From Hydractinia symbiolongicarpus (Eukaryota; Cnidaria; Hydrozoa; Anthoathecata; Hydractiniidae), in contig NC_079880.1 in NCBI RefSeq assembly GCF_029227915.1, forward strand, positions 20,832,501-20,896,500: DNA of 64,000 bases, read 5' to 3'. Each line of letters starts with the position of its first letter. The stretch's first letter is position 1. The notes under the pieces were generated by a model that was not told where the DNA came from, searched no databases, and worked only from the letters and a program-made list of their open reading frames with translations. A program made the position numbers and the translations under genes. This document shows positions 1 to 12,064 of this stretch, one piece after another.

Positions 1-9
1 GTGCAAATA

Positions 10-1230
10 CAACCCTTTTAATTCACGGCGGCACGCGGCAAATGCCGACGTGATTGCCGTCGTGATTTGAGAAAAAACTAATATCACGTCGGCAAAAAAA
101 TGCCATCGCTAGAATTTTTATATTTTCAAAAAAAAAAAATTGTTGCCTAAAGAAATAAAGATTTTTCACTTATTTTGTAAAAAAATACAGTAAAAAACTT
201 TTTTCTTTTCTTTCCTTTAAATCCTTTCTTTTCATTGCTTTCGGGAACTCAAGCTGTGTTTACATTTTGTTTTTTCTTCTACGAACCCACCATGTGTATG
301 TTTTTTCATTCATTCGTTTTTTCCTCCACGTGTTCTTTTCTATTTTTAATTCATTCGAATTGCGTCATAAAAAAAAGAAGAAAATTTTTATTCCCGTAGG
401 GACATCTTCTCTTTTTGTTAAGTCGATTCAAACGTGCCACTTTATTAACAACAAACATTTTACCAATGAAGACTTCAAAAATGGTTAATTTGTCTGTAGT
501 GAAAAAGTGGAATTTAAAAGAAAAGAATTTGAGTATTTTTGTGATGATCCAAGTGATCCTTCGAAAGTTACAAAAATAAAATGTTCAGTGTGTAGCGAAT
601 TTTATGGAGAAAATTCAAAAGAATCATGCAAACTTGATTCATCCGTGCTTCGTCGGCGTTCACCTCCGTACGAGTTAGGAACCGCATGGCCTGTATATCC
701 TCCGTGAGACCAAGGCTACCAACCACGAAGGGGCCGGGCTGTTGATATCTGTGTCTACGTAGTTCCTAATTAGGCCAGGAGTCGGTGAATTAGCTAGGAT
801 GAACTTGTTGGCTTTGTACAGTCACACACGTGGTTCGTGTGCCAAAAAGAGAGGTCGTGCGAAGCGAAGATTTTCACTTCTAAGAATAGGTACAGGGGCT
901 TCGATATGTCCAACACGTGGGTGGGGAAATGGTAGCGTAGCTCGTAGTGGTCGATTGTGGGTTGTTTTCGAAACGATGATTTAGAAGATAGAAGACTGCA
1001 ACTAATGAAAATTTTTCTCTATTATTCGTAAATTTCATAAAACGTTTTAAGTATGATACAAAAAATATATATACAACTTTAAACAACACCGAAAACGAAA
1101 GGAAAAACCCCTTTTCTTAAAAAAAAGTTTTGCCGACGTGAAATAGGTATTTGCCGACGTGTCTGGCAAAAGTATCAAATCACGTCGGCACGATTTTGCC
1201 GTCGTAAAAAATTCCTAATTAAAAGGGTTG
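10..1230. mobile_element. Non-autonomous DNA transposon with long terminal inverted repeats
   Basis: The left end (CAACCCTTTTAATT, from 10) is matched in inverted orientation at the right end (AATTAAAAGGGTTG, to 1230). Inside both ends, about 100 bp carry repeated TTGCCGACGTGA-type motifs. The direct repeat AAATA lies at 5-9 and again at 1231-1235, which fits a 5-bp target-site duplication. The interior has no transposase. A short plus-strand frame at 507-707 carries a zinc-finger-like Cys-x2-Cys (KIKCSVCSEFY), and 640-990 is clearly more GC-rich than its surroundings. The superfamily cannot be assigned from TIR and duplication length alone. Confidence 0.75.
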
Positions 1231-1879
1231 AAATAATAAAGAAAAAAAAAATATATTTGGTCGATTGAAAGGAGGATTGATAGAATGTTTTTAGCTGATG
1301 AAATCATTGCGACTATGCAACACGGAACATTGATAGGCAGCAAAAACCATGTCTAATTAGGAGAGATAAATTATTATTATTAACATTAGATTATTAACAT
1401 TAGATTATCATAGCCTAATTTCCCTGACTGTAATAATTGAGAAAAAACAATTCCAGTGCATTTTTAGGCTAAACTATATTATAACCAACACAGCCAACAC
1501 TGCCAGCCAAACATACAGAATCAATGTCATTGCAGTGCGCAATACAAACAATGCAAGTTGTTTTGTATTGGACTTACAGCATTACAATGACAATGCGTTA
1601 GGTAATCCATTAGAAATGTTACCTAGACCAAACTTCAATCAATGTGCGCAACGAAGGTCATCATGTATAAAGGCATAATTAACCAGCAAAAAGAAAAGAT
1701 TTGGGTTTGCCTTTATAAACAGTTGATATCAAATGACGTAGTAATTAATAGTATGCTAAATGAAGAGATAGCAACTTTCATTTCCAACAATGTCATAAAT
1801 CACATTGCATAATAGAGGATTCAAAATCAATATAAATACATTATGGATATTTGTTGGTCACCATGTTTTCCCTCAACCA

Positions 1880-2185
1880 AAAGTTATACCATCCCAGCCC
1901 GCACAAGACGTCTTTAAGACCTCTTTAGATGTCTTTTTTAAATCTTCTGTTAGAAATATGCATCTTTAATGCATCTTCTAAAGAACGTCTTTAAAAAACA
2001 TTTTTTATACGTCTTTTGAAAGTTAATAAATTCAAATCTTGTAGTATACAAATTGGCAGGATTTTAATAAAAGCATCTGCGGGACACCTGTTGTTTAAAA
2101 AGTAAGTACTTTTGTTTTGTGATTCTCGGAATATATTACAGCGGTTTTTAATACTAAATCAGCGGTTTTTAATACTAAGATAAAT
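1880..2185. other. Gene-free AT-rich stretch with short repeats
   Basis: No coding signal seen. It holds repeated GTCTTT/GATGTC words at 1900-2030, loosely mirrored in inverted orientation at 4080-4200, so the pair may be the worn ends of a larger element. A 20-bp unit containing CAGCGGTTTTTAATACTAA is duplicated in tandem at about 2138-2178. Confidence 0.35.
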
Positions 2186-2205
2186 TTGGGCTCAATTCAG
2201 AAATA

Positions 2206-3290
2206 CAGTACTGTGAAAAGGTTTGTTAACATAATGTTCGTGTACCAAGCGTGGTGCACAAGAACCACGATAAAATCGTCGTCTTTATATATAACAAACA
2301 TTCAAACATTCTATCATGGCCACCACACTAATATTATTATCTCCACAAAGGATCATGTGTCCCACGATTTTTTGCGAGCTCCACAATTTTTATAGCCAGT
2401 ATAATTTAATTAATTTTCTTTTCAAAAAAGTTTTTCATTAGAGTTAATTTGCTTGTTTCAGGTTTTATCAAGTTAAAAAAGCATATTCATAGTTTTTGCT
2501 TGGTTAATACTTTTTTATAATGGACGAAATTGTTTTTTTATGAAATCGCATTGCATTTTAAAAGTTTAAAAACGAAAAGCGGCAATAGAAATGTTTTTTA
2601 AGATCGCATTTTAAAAGGTTATAAACGAAAAGCAGCGATATAAAATGTTTTTTACATCGCATTTTAAAAGTTTAAGAGAGAAAAAAGGCAATAGAAATGT
2701 TTTTTTAGATCACATTTTAAAAGTTTAAGAAAGAAAAACGGTGATGGAAATGCTTCTCTAGATCACATTTTAAAAGTTTAATACAAATAGCGGCGATAGA
2801 AATGCTCTTTTAGATTGCATTTTAAAAGTTTAAGAACAAAAAGCAGCGATAAAAATGCTTTCACGCCACATTTTAAAAATTTAAGAAAGAAGAACGGCGA
2901 TAGAAATGTTTTTTAGATCATATTTTAAAAGTTTAAAAACGAGAAGAGGGGAAAGAAATGTTTTTTACATCGCGTTTTGATTCACGAACAAATAAAATCT
3001 ATTATTTAGCTAGCTTTATGACAACGAATTAAAACAGCAAGTGTTAATTTATTTTTTTGCCCTTGTTTTTGATTTAATCGATGAACTAATAGTCCTTATT
3101 GTTTTACAATAGAAGTTATCTATCATAGACGTCACGGTGTAATGTTTAATTTTTGTTTGTGTAGAGTCCACGAAACATGATCGTGAGGTCCACAATTGTT
3201 AATAAAATACGCATCGTGGGCTATCGTGGTGTGTGCGTAACATGAAATAAATACGAACCACAATGTTAAAAAAACCTTTTCACAGTACTG
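2206..3290. mobile_element. Tc1/mariner-like MITE with internal tandem repeats
   Basis: The left end CAGTACTGTGAAAAGG (2206) is inverted at the right end (CCTTTTCACAGTACTG, to 3290). A TA dinucleotide flanks each end (2204-2205 and 3291-3292), the target duplication typical of Tc1/mariner elements. The inverted similarity continues loosely for about 50 bp. There is no transposase frame. The middle (about 2550-2980) consists of about eight degenerate copies of a 55-60 bp unit, so this is a MITE whose core is a minisatellite. Confidence 0.7.
2550..2985. repeat. About eight tandem copies of a 55-60 bp unit inside the MITE
   Basis: Each unit has the pattern CATTTTAAAAGTTTAA, a purine-rich stretch with a variable GCGGCGATAGAAATG core, then a T-run with GATCGCA or GATCACA. 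Copies differ by substitutions and small indels, so the array is not recent. Confidence 0.75.
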
Positions 3291-4489
3291 TAAGTGATTT
3301 TTTCTCTCAAGAATCTGTCAACGAGCGTTTCAAAGATGCGAATTAGCAAGAAATGAAAGCATAATTGGGACCAAGCTGCGAAATGCTTAAATACCTTAAA
3401 TGTATAAATTTCCAAAAAACAAAGGAAAAGTCACTTTTACATTTAATACATTTGTTTCTTCTGAAGTGACTTTTTTATCATTTTGAATATATTCTTTGTT
3501 TATTTCAGCCTTGCAACCGTTACGACGATTTCAACCTGCAATTTCCACAGAATTTTTTAGGTGATTCTTTCTAGCCCGAAATATGCTAAAAAATTTGATT
3601 AGAGTTCCAATTTATGCTTTAAATAGTAAGATTTATTAAAAAACGTGATACAAATTAGTGTACATCTCATGGATAAGTGCATAGATAGAATTCATAATAC
3701 AGATTATTTTAATGATTACAAATTTTAAATATAAATATGAATGATTTAATTGTGTAGTGTTTATTTACTTATTTTTGGTTATATTTGCTTACTGTAATTG
3801 CAAAATATATTAGCTAATTGTTTAAAGTGTCAATACGAGTTTGAAAAAGTTCAAAATATTTTCATTGCAAAGTATTTTTCGTCTTTGATACCGTTAATTC
3901 AGCAATTTAATTGAAAACGTGTGTTTCAACATTAACGTAAACATCTTAAATTTATTTTATCAAATGCCTATTTTTTCTAAAAAGTTAATAAAAAAAACAA
4001 AAAGAAAACAATAAAAACCAAGAAAGATGTCTCATACATAGATAAGATACATTTAAAAAGTTGCAGTAAAGATACATTTTAGCCACTCCCACATCTGTAA
4101 AAGGTCTACAAGACATTTTTAAAAAGACTTCTGAGTTCTTTTGAAATGAATCTTTGAAAAGACATCTTTTAGACACTTAAAAAGATGCATTATAGACAGG
4201 CAAATCAGTGCTAAAAGTCGTATTTTAGAGCTCTTTGTGTCAGCGGAGATGTGACAACCCTGACCCCGGAAAATAAAGAATCAAAAAGGTAGACATGAAT
4301 AAATTGGAAGAAGCCTAGCTTACTACTAGCATTTAACCTACATCACAATAAATATTATGCTTATACATATATAGCTACATATATAAACATATTTTTATTT
4401 CCCACTTAGTTAGAAAAAATTACATGAACCATGTGATTTTTTCTGTTCCTCGCAGTTCTTTCTTCCCTTTCTAGAACAAAGGATATTAC

Positions 4490-4658
4490 CATCAGATATT
4501 GTTTTGTTCTTCGGATAGTGAAAGTCACGGCGATAGTTCTTTAATTCATCAATATTATCTAAGTATTCCGCAAATTGTCTAGTTTCAATTAAAAGTCCTG
4601 TTTCCAGTGACAGTTTTCGTAAAGTATCAAAGGGATGCTGTGCATACTGGGCCGCCAT
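4490..4658 (-). CDS. kynu: Probable first coding exon of kynureninase
   Basis: The minus-strand frame starts at an ATG at 4658 in the context AAGATGGCGGC, the YY1-type motif common around animal start sites. About 56 codons follow. The segment with RQFAEYLDNIDELKNYR and then FHYPK resembles, from memory of the family, the N-terminus of kynureninase, where a conserved helix containing LDEEDKL precedes a FYIPK motif. A good donor (GATG|GTAATA) sits at 4490, just after ISD. Reading through the donor gives a low-complexity tail and a stop at 4410, so splicing is likely. Kynureninase is a PLP enzyme that splits kynurenine into anthranilate and alanine in tryptophan catabolism. I could not find the next exon (which should carry the conserved LGNSLGL motif) in 1-4488, so the gene must continue beyond the window, or this is an orphan exon. 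Confidence 0.5.
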
Positions 4659-4876
4659 CTTTGCAAAATGTGCTTTTTGTCACGGCATGAAAAGATTTGT
4701 TTTGTTTTTTGAATTTCCGCGCCCAAAGGCGTAGGAAATTCTTTAAAACCGTCGTTTTTTTCTTTCGGAGCATTTTTTGAGAAAAAATCGACCCTGGGAT
4801 TTCACGTTGGTCCGTCACAGATGTAAACTTCGTACCCAAGTTCCTTAACTACTAGGAAGTCTAGTATTGACGCTTC

Positions 4877-5765
4877 AGGCCAAAATTGGTATTTGTTTTC
4901 GACAAAATTTGGCACAGTTAACAAAAAAAGTATGCTGAACATAATGGTGGCATAATAATTTTGAGTTTTGTCACCTAAATGTCATTTTAGGCCAAAATTG
5001 GTCCAAAAATTAGAACTACTTTATTTTCAACAAAATTTGGAACAGTTAACAAATAAAGTATGCTGAACATGATGGTGACATCAAAATTTTGATTTCTTGT
5101 TACCTAAATGTCATTTTAGGCCAAAATTGGTCCAAAAATTAATACTACTTTATTTTTGACAAATTTTGGCACAATTAACAAAAAAAGTATGGTGAACATG
5201 ATGGTGACATCAAAATTTCGGTTTTTTGCCACCTTAAATGTCATTTTAGGCCAAAATTGGTCTAAAAATTAAAAATACTTTATTTTCAACAAAAATTGGC
5301 AAAGTTAACAAAAAAAGTATGCTGACATAATGGTGACATCAAAATTTTGATTTTTGTCACCTAAATGTCATTTTAGGCCAAAATTGGTCCAAAAATTAAA
5401 AATACTTCATTTTCAACAAAAATTGGCAAAGTTAACAAAAAAAGTATGCTGACATAATGGTGACATCAAAATTTTGATTTTTGTCACCTAAATGCCATTT
5501 TAGACCAAAATTGGTCCAAAAATTAAAACCACTTCATTTTCGGCTAAATCTGGCACGGTTAACAAATAAAGTATGCTGAAAATGATGATGGTACAAAAGT
5601 TTGATTTTTTGTCACCTAAATGTCATTTCAGGCCAAAATTTATCCAAAAATTAAAACTGCTTTATTTTCGACAAAAATTGACACAGTTAATAAAAAAAGT
5701 ATGCTGAAAATGATGGTTACATCAAAATTTTGATTTTTTGTCAACTAATGCCGTTTAAGACCATA
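4877..5765. repeat. Tandem array, about seven copies of a ~128-bp unit
   Basis: The anchor word AGGCCAAAATTGG (or a one-base variant) recurs at about 4877, 4989, 5117, 5248, 5374, 5502 and 5630, giving spacings of 112, 128, 131, 126, 128 and 128 bp. Units share AGTTAACAAAAAAAGTATGC and TTTTTGTCACCTAAATG. The array lies immediately upstream of the kynureninase-like exon. Confidence 0.9.
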
Positions 5766-6143
5766 AACGTCTCAATCGCAAGACTTTCAACCATGAATGA
5801 TAGGCTGTATTTTTTGTTAGCAATTTCTTTTAAAATGTGAGTTTATTATGACACGTTTCGTTTTGTTTGCGTTTGTTGTAAGATATAATATCACTGATGG
5901 GCTTTATCTTCAGAGGTTCATGCACCAAGCCCCTTCGAATGTTTGGCACAATAACACAACGAATTAGCAGGTTTTCATCAAATATTTTGGTAGCGCGCAG
6001 AAATTCTTAGAGCCCCCAGGGCTTCTTGTTGTTTTTTTTATTTTAACGGAAACTTTATTTTATTAACATTAACTGTGTTATACATAAATTAGGTTGTTAT
6101 CTCACATATATAAAATACTAGATGTTTTTTTTTTCTTACTCCA

Positions 6144-8369
6144 TCACTCTTGATGAATTGTCGCATTGTTAACGAGTTCAAATTCTTCTATGTTATTGTC
6201 TGCATTTCTCGGTGATCTTGATCCTCGAATGCATCTCAATGTTGATCTTATGAGCGAAAAGCTGATTTTCGTTCTTATGACATTGGTTGCGACCGAATTT
6301 GAAATGCTGCGTTTTTCTGCAATCATATTAGCTAACCGCTTGTAGAAGGCGTTGCATTCTTTTGCCATTGCACCATTCGCAGCGAACACCAGTGGTGTGA
6401 ACGAACCATTCTCGATTTGCAACACCCGTTCGTTGTACTGTCGCTTCTTCTCTCTTTCGTTCATCTGAAAGCATCTCTTAATTTCTGAACGTCTGTACCT
6501 CTGAGCGTGTAGGTTAAAAACCCTTACGTCAAAGAATACTCTTTGGCGAGGCGTCCAGAAACCGGAAGCACTGATGTCAAGACGTGCTTCCTTCTGGATG
6601 ATTGCTGTTCTCTCTCGAAGACGCTTTCCGTTGACCTCAATCAGCATTGGCTCCTTCTTTACGTCATAACAGACTTCTTTTAAGAGTGAGACGGTGATGT
6701 CACGCAGTTCGTTGTGTCGCAGGGTGACCATGCCCCCTTTTTTACAAGACAAGGCATGGCAAAGATCGAATTTTTCACCACATACGCATTCTGTCGGGAG
6801 TCGCTCGAGGTTCCAGTTATACCTTATTCTGATTGCATCCCAAAACTGCTGTTTATTCAGATCGTAGCCCCAATATTTCAGGGGTAGTGTTGTCAGCCAG
6901 TTCGAAACGCCACTTTCAAGGTTGGTGTCGTTCAAACGTTTTTCGGCATCCACCATTTCTTCTCGTAGGCTGTCGAGCTTAGCTTGTTGCTTTTTTCTCC
7001 GTTCTGCCTTGATCGCTGATTTCGTCTTGCCACTTTCTACCTGCGTGTTTAGGATCATGTTCTTTAGATGGAGCGTGACCTGGCAGGAATTTTCATATTC
7101 TTCATTTGCTGTTCGAGTAACATCTTTCAAACCAAGACCTCCAAGACGTGGCGGAAGGGACAGGAGTGATCTCTTTCTATCATTAACGATATGTCCACCA
7201 GTAATGGCTGGGAAGAACTGATGTCTAAGGACCTCTTCGAACGGTTGTAAGTAGTTTTCAATCCCTGGGATTGTTCGGAAGAAGTACGTCAGCTTATGTT
7301 GATATCCAGCAATATAACAGCCGTATGCTGCTTGCGGCTGTGTTGTCGCAATCCGAGAAAGCAGAGACATTTCATTCACCCATTTTTCGACCAATTCATT
7401 AACGTATTTTTGCTTGTACTGTTCGCTTCCTACCACCGACCCAAGATGTCTTTCTCCTTCAGTGGTTATTTTCACCCCAGTTCCTTCAAAAATCTCTCTT
7501 GCCTCGTCGAACTTCTCTGGCCTCACGATAAGCCACGACTTTGTTGGTTGGGGATAATATCCATATTTTGGCCCACATTGTATGAGATTTGACCACCAAC
7601 TACGAAGTGCGACGAGGCTTCCAGATGCGCTTACATCATCCGCGAACGCCACCATCTTGTTGTTTTTATCCTCAGTTGTTGCAATTAATATGTCAAGTAA
7701 AGGGGATATAGCCATCGCGTAAATAGCCATTCCGAGTGGATCACCTAGTGTTGTGCCCTCTCTTGACAATATTTCTTGCCCCCCAGAAGACACAGACGTG
7801 CTGGCGTTTGGTAGCAGTTCTTTACACATGTGGCAATCGGTGGAAATATGATGGAGATGTTGTGAAGCAGCACTTTTCTGTTCACACTGTTAAAAGCGTT
7901 TGCTGCAGCGTCAACGAGGAGGACTGCTTCAGACTGCTCTCTTCCAAACAGCCCTTTTATTGCGTGTATCGCCGCTTCACTACCTGCTTCTCGGCCGCAC
8001 ATTTGTGATTTTGAGGAAGCTTCGACCACATCTTTCTTTGTGACACTCATCACGATTTTTCCTGCTATTCTCCTGAGTACTTCACCTACTCCAATAGGCC
8101 GTGGTCCTAGGTTGTTTGTCCAGTGGGACTAGTCGGGATGCCATTATTGCTTCAAGGGAGTTGTCGTTGATGTTATCGACGCACATCCTTTTGATAACGT
8201 TTGCTAGCGCTCTTCTAAGATCTTGTCCTGTGTCGCCATACATCTTCGAGGAAAGTATCTTCCTCCAATCAACCAACCAAAAAGATTTGTTTTTGCGAAG
8301 CGAGCTCGCTAAAGTGGTGAGCATGTTTGCCAAGCCATTTGGTGAAAACTTGAAAGAAGGGCGCTCCCA
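6144..8369 (-). pseudogene. Broken RLE-type non-LTR retrotransposon (reverse transcriptase plus endonuclease)
   Basis: Three minus-strand frames join into one reverse transcriptase. Frame 1 (from about 8369) holds the RT fingers. Frame 2 (8103-7790) holds VDAAANAFNSVNRKV. Frame 3 (7829-6144) has EGTTLGDPLGMAIYAM (residues 24-39), the catalytic FADD (62-65), a thumb, a CxC-H-C zinc knuckle with GG and RHNELRD, and an endonuclease-like segment (RLDISASGFW, then FFDVRVF). This order (RT, zinc knuckle, restriction-like endonuclease) is that of R2/R4/NeSL/Hero-type LINEs. Single-base shifts lie near 8108 and in a G6 run near 7788. The N-terminus is lost where a mini-element begins at 8370. The copy cannot be active. 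The 560-codon uninterrupted C-terminal part suggests moderate age. Confidence 0.85.
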
Positions 8370-8470
8370 CCACCTTCGTCCCCAAAGTTTTTGTCTTTTC
8401 GATATGAGAGAAGACGACAAAAAAATTTCACCGTCATCAAGAAGGCAAAAAACCCTGGGGAGGAGGGTGG
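8370..8470. mobile_element. 101-bp mini-MITE with CCACCTTCGTCCCC ends
   Basis: The left end (CCACCTTCGTCCCCAAAG, 8370) is repeated inverted at the right end (CCCTGGGGAGGAGGGTGG, to 8470). The inverted arms run about 28 bp and include TTTTTGTCTTTT / AAGGCAAAAAA. It interrupts the 5' side of the retrotransposon RT. A related copy is at 55540-55630, sharing the inner word GATAT(G/A)AGAGAAGACGA. Confidence 0.7.
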
Positions 8471-11400
8471 CCAGCCTACCTCAAACAAACCTTCCTTGTA
8501 TCAACAACATATCTGATGTGGATAAATTTAAATAGAATTTAATAATTAATAGTTTGTTCTAATTTAGTATCTCCAAAAAAAACCAAAACAATTTATTCAA
8601 ATTTACTTGTTCTCATCAAAATCACATGGCCACGCTGTTTTAAAAACTCTGCATTCATAATGGCGAATTTGCTGAGTTAATGCAAGTTGTGTTACGCCAG
8701 ACGGAGAATATGCCAAACAGGTATGGGAGGAAAACACTGTGTTTAGCTTTTTAACAAAAAATAATGCAATTTCGCACGAAACATAAACAACAGAATTTAA
8801 ATGCTAATGTTCTCAAATAAGATCAAAGAAGAGATTATATTATTTATTAATTATATTGAGAACCACATTGTTTTCTCCGCAGCCAATAGAAGTTTACTGA
8901 AAGTAACGATCACACTCAACAATCTTTGCGCAATAATACGACATATGGCTATTCTTATCATCGCATTCAATGAGGAACCTCGGAAGCATTTTTTTTTTCT
9001 TTGCTCTGCACAACAGTTATAGCTCACAACATTTTACATTGATGGTTTTCACTTCCACGCTCTACACTCTACGTTCTACACTTCACTTCTACGCGTGTCG
9101 TGTAGCAAAGCCTTAAGACCGTATTAGACCTCTGAATTCTTCTTCGACCAAGATTAGCATCTTTTTGCTCACCCTCTTCCCCAGGAAGATTATATCATAT
9201 CAAATAAGGCAAAAATCACTCGGGGGGGGGGGAGGTGCTTGTCGCGTCTAAAAAAATAATATTCTTAATGATAATTGCAAGCTATGAGAGATAATAATAT
9301 GGAATAAAAGACATACAGCGAGGTTGATAACCCGTCCGTCTTAAGCAAAAACACAGTTTTGCTGACAGAACGTTGTCTTTATTACTGCCTTCTAAAGTAC
9401 AAGATAGAAAAAGCAGAGCTCTTATGAATTGGGTTTGCGATACAGTGCTGCCAACAGAAAACTTGTCGTCTTGGTTGAGGAAATAAACGCCGCTATTGCT
9501 ATTCCTAAAGATGAAAATGCAGAGCGGCACTAGAAGGTGCAACAGTCACGCTACAAACAACATGAAATCCCCTGTGATTGTGCCTTAATAGTGGTTAATA
9601 AGAATGCACCCCCCGATCTTGGGATAGGTGCAAGGCTATATGATCCAATGTCAGGGTAACCCACGAAAAAAAAAATGTTATAAACCCAACGCCGTACGTA
9701 CATGGTGCATATTTAAAGGTAATGTGCTTGATATTAAAAACATTTATTGAAGTCACTTTACGCTACCTGTTTGTGACACGGAGAAGCTGTTTGAATGTTC
9801 AACATCGATTTCGCCTAAAAGTTACGTATCGCACGTTTGTTAGCGCAGTTTGCGACTTCAACACTTTTTACGGGTTCTTTAGGTAGCTATGCATCTTTAG
9901 AAATATGCATCAATTCTTCAGATACAAAGCTACGCGCAGAACCATCTTTAGGGTAGTGCAACACGCGACTAATTGGTTCTGCTGTAATATGGTCCAGGCT
10001 GTAGGCCTGTTTGCTCCACCATCTTCTTGCAAATGTTTTCTACTCTTTGGTCTGCACAAGTGGTGCTTCATCGAGTTTGTTCACTTGTGATGGCTTAATT
10101 CCTATCATCCCTGTGTTGGTATTTTTCCAGCTTTTTACCGCAGAGTGTGAATATTTAATTCATGCGTACTATTCTGGTGAGTGGCTAACTCTTACGCTTC
10201 TTGAGATTTAAAAGGTATCTCAGCAAGGCTCTTCAACAAAAGGCTGTTAGAGTATGATCATGGTCATCATTTGTTGTTGCATGCTTAATCTGCATATATT
10301 TTCTCCCAACAGTTTTGTCACATCGGACATGAATACAGTTGTTATCACATTGGAAGAGTATGGGGTAGCGTAGCGAACCCGCCCTGTGGTTAAACTTAAA
10401 ACAAACTTAAAGTGAAGGTAATCAATTTTTTTGAGAACTTAAATATGCTAAAGAAAGAGTATGCCCAGATAGTGCCTTTGCAGCTTTTTCTTCTTTCTCA
10501 TGATGCTCTGTTTTGACATTGTCGTTGCAGCAAACCTAGTAAATCATTATAGCTATCGTGCAGCATCTCTAGGAAATGACCGATATTCTTCTTTCTGACT
10601 AGGTTTACAATTCGGTTTGGTGATACAAAGGAGTTTACACCGTATCAACACAGGTTAGAAGCCCTAGGTAGATTTCTGTGCATTCGCGTACTAAAGTGTG
10701 GAGCAGTGTAACAATTCGCTGGATCTAGCTTATATAGTGATCAAGACAGACACCTCGGGAATTCTTAAAGACAATTACCAGCTCGTCCAAAATGTTCCAT
10801 ACTTACTGCATCTCATTTGCGAAAAAGTAGCTCAATCTTCTTAAATCATTCTTAGTCAACTGCAGAGATTTTCTCAGCATATCTGACGGAAATCCATGAC
10901 ATCGTGCTGGTAGATCCTGTATGTGCTGGGTAGGTTAGATTGTAGCAATTCTCTATCTAAAACCAATACCCTCTCTGCCTGACACGACGTGCATTTAATT
11001 TCAACATTGTAGGAGCTGTTCATCGACCTAACTTTCATGGGGCGTCTAAACTTTAGATAATTCAATGCTTGTACCAATCAGATTTAAGGATAGTTTGTCC
11101 AGGAATAACGACATAAATCTACATAAATCTTAGCCTTATCCTTTTGTACAATTGCCTCCAATCGAATTGGTTAGCCTTTGAAGGGTACCTTAACTTTGGC
11201 GTTAAAACAGATATTATTTCTACTTGTCTTGTTGTACTTTTTGCCAAGCTCTTTGATGAAGAGATGGGCATCATATCCACTCGATTGTAGAAGATTATGG
11301 GAATATGTTTGTAGTTTAGCTTGCAATTGTTATGTGTTGCACCACGAAAATGATCTTGCGGTGGTCGCATATGCAAATATTATCTATGGTTTTGCCAAAG

Positions 11401-11997
11401 ACAGAGCAGTTCATGAGCTTTTAAAAGTCATCTTTAAGTTCATAAACGTTAAAGTTCTTTTTAAACTTGGATGCGTCGCTGGTGTCCACCGGAAACTCTA
11501 TGTTGGATGTTATATGCAGCTTTCCACTTTAAGCACTTCTCATTTCTTGTTCTTGGGATTTTTAAATATTTTGGCACTGAGCCATGCCGAAAGCTCCGTG
11601 TATAAAAAGATTTAAGTAAGCTGTAGTGTAAGTAAATCAACATCCATTCTCAGAATCCGGTCTAAACACCAGTCTATGCCTAAATTCTCAGTAGTGTTGG
11701 TAGTGTATAGTGCTAGGCGGGGTAGACGCTTTTTGACAACGGTGAATACGTGGATGTATGAAGAAGTGTGCATGGTGGTTTTCTAGATAAAACTCCCCTT
11801 TACTCTGGTTCAAGCGCAAAAACAAAAATGTTAATCAATCCTTTCTGTTTAGCGTTCAGCACAAGAATTGAATTTGCATCTTTCTCCATTGATCGGTTTC
11901 TGTTCTCTGATAGGCTCTTCAGTTCTCTAATAGGCTCTTCAGTTCCTGTAACTGAAGAGAGCTCATCCTGGGGAAATAATCGTACACTAGGGTACAC
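8471..11997. other. Long gene-free stretch
   Basis: No exon with both good splice sites and recognisable protein was found on either strand. A G-run of about ten lies at 9222. The minus strand at 9900-11640 has several short frames in series with slightly non-random composition (one contains CTSCQ), which might be a decayed transposase-like gene, but I cannot name it. A near-exact 20-bp tandem duplication (ATAGGCTCTTCAGTTC) is at about 11908-11945. Confidence 0.4.
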
Positions 11998-11998
11998 A

Positions 11999-12064
11999 AA
12001 CTTGTCGCCAAGGCATCTAGTATCTTTTCCAACATTGGACGGTGAGACGCTGGGAACGAGGTTG
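11999..12064. mobile_element. 66-bp mini-element, family B
   Basis: It runs from AACTTGTCGCCAAGGC to CTGGGAACGAGGTTG, giving short imperfect inverted ends, with the core GGCATCTAGTATCTTTTC followed by AACATTGGACGG. The same core is found at 16196-16243 and 53341-53380, so this is a dispersed repeat. Confidence 0.6.

Noticed and set aside
640-990. GC-rich block considered as an RNA gene (tRNA or 5S rRNA)
   Set aside because: No cloverleaf, no matching A and B boxes at proper spacing, no 5S control region recognised; it is interior to a transposon.
1-4488. Second kynureninase exon
   Set aside because: No minus-strand segment with the expected conserved motif near an acceptor was seen.
9900-11640. 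Series of minus-strand frames that might be a transposase
   Set aside because: Only one Cys-x2-Cys and no catalytic motif or consistent order were found; too weak to annotate as a gene.
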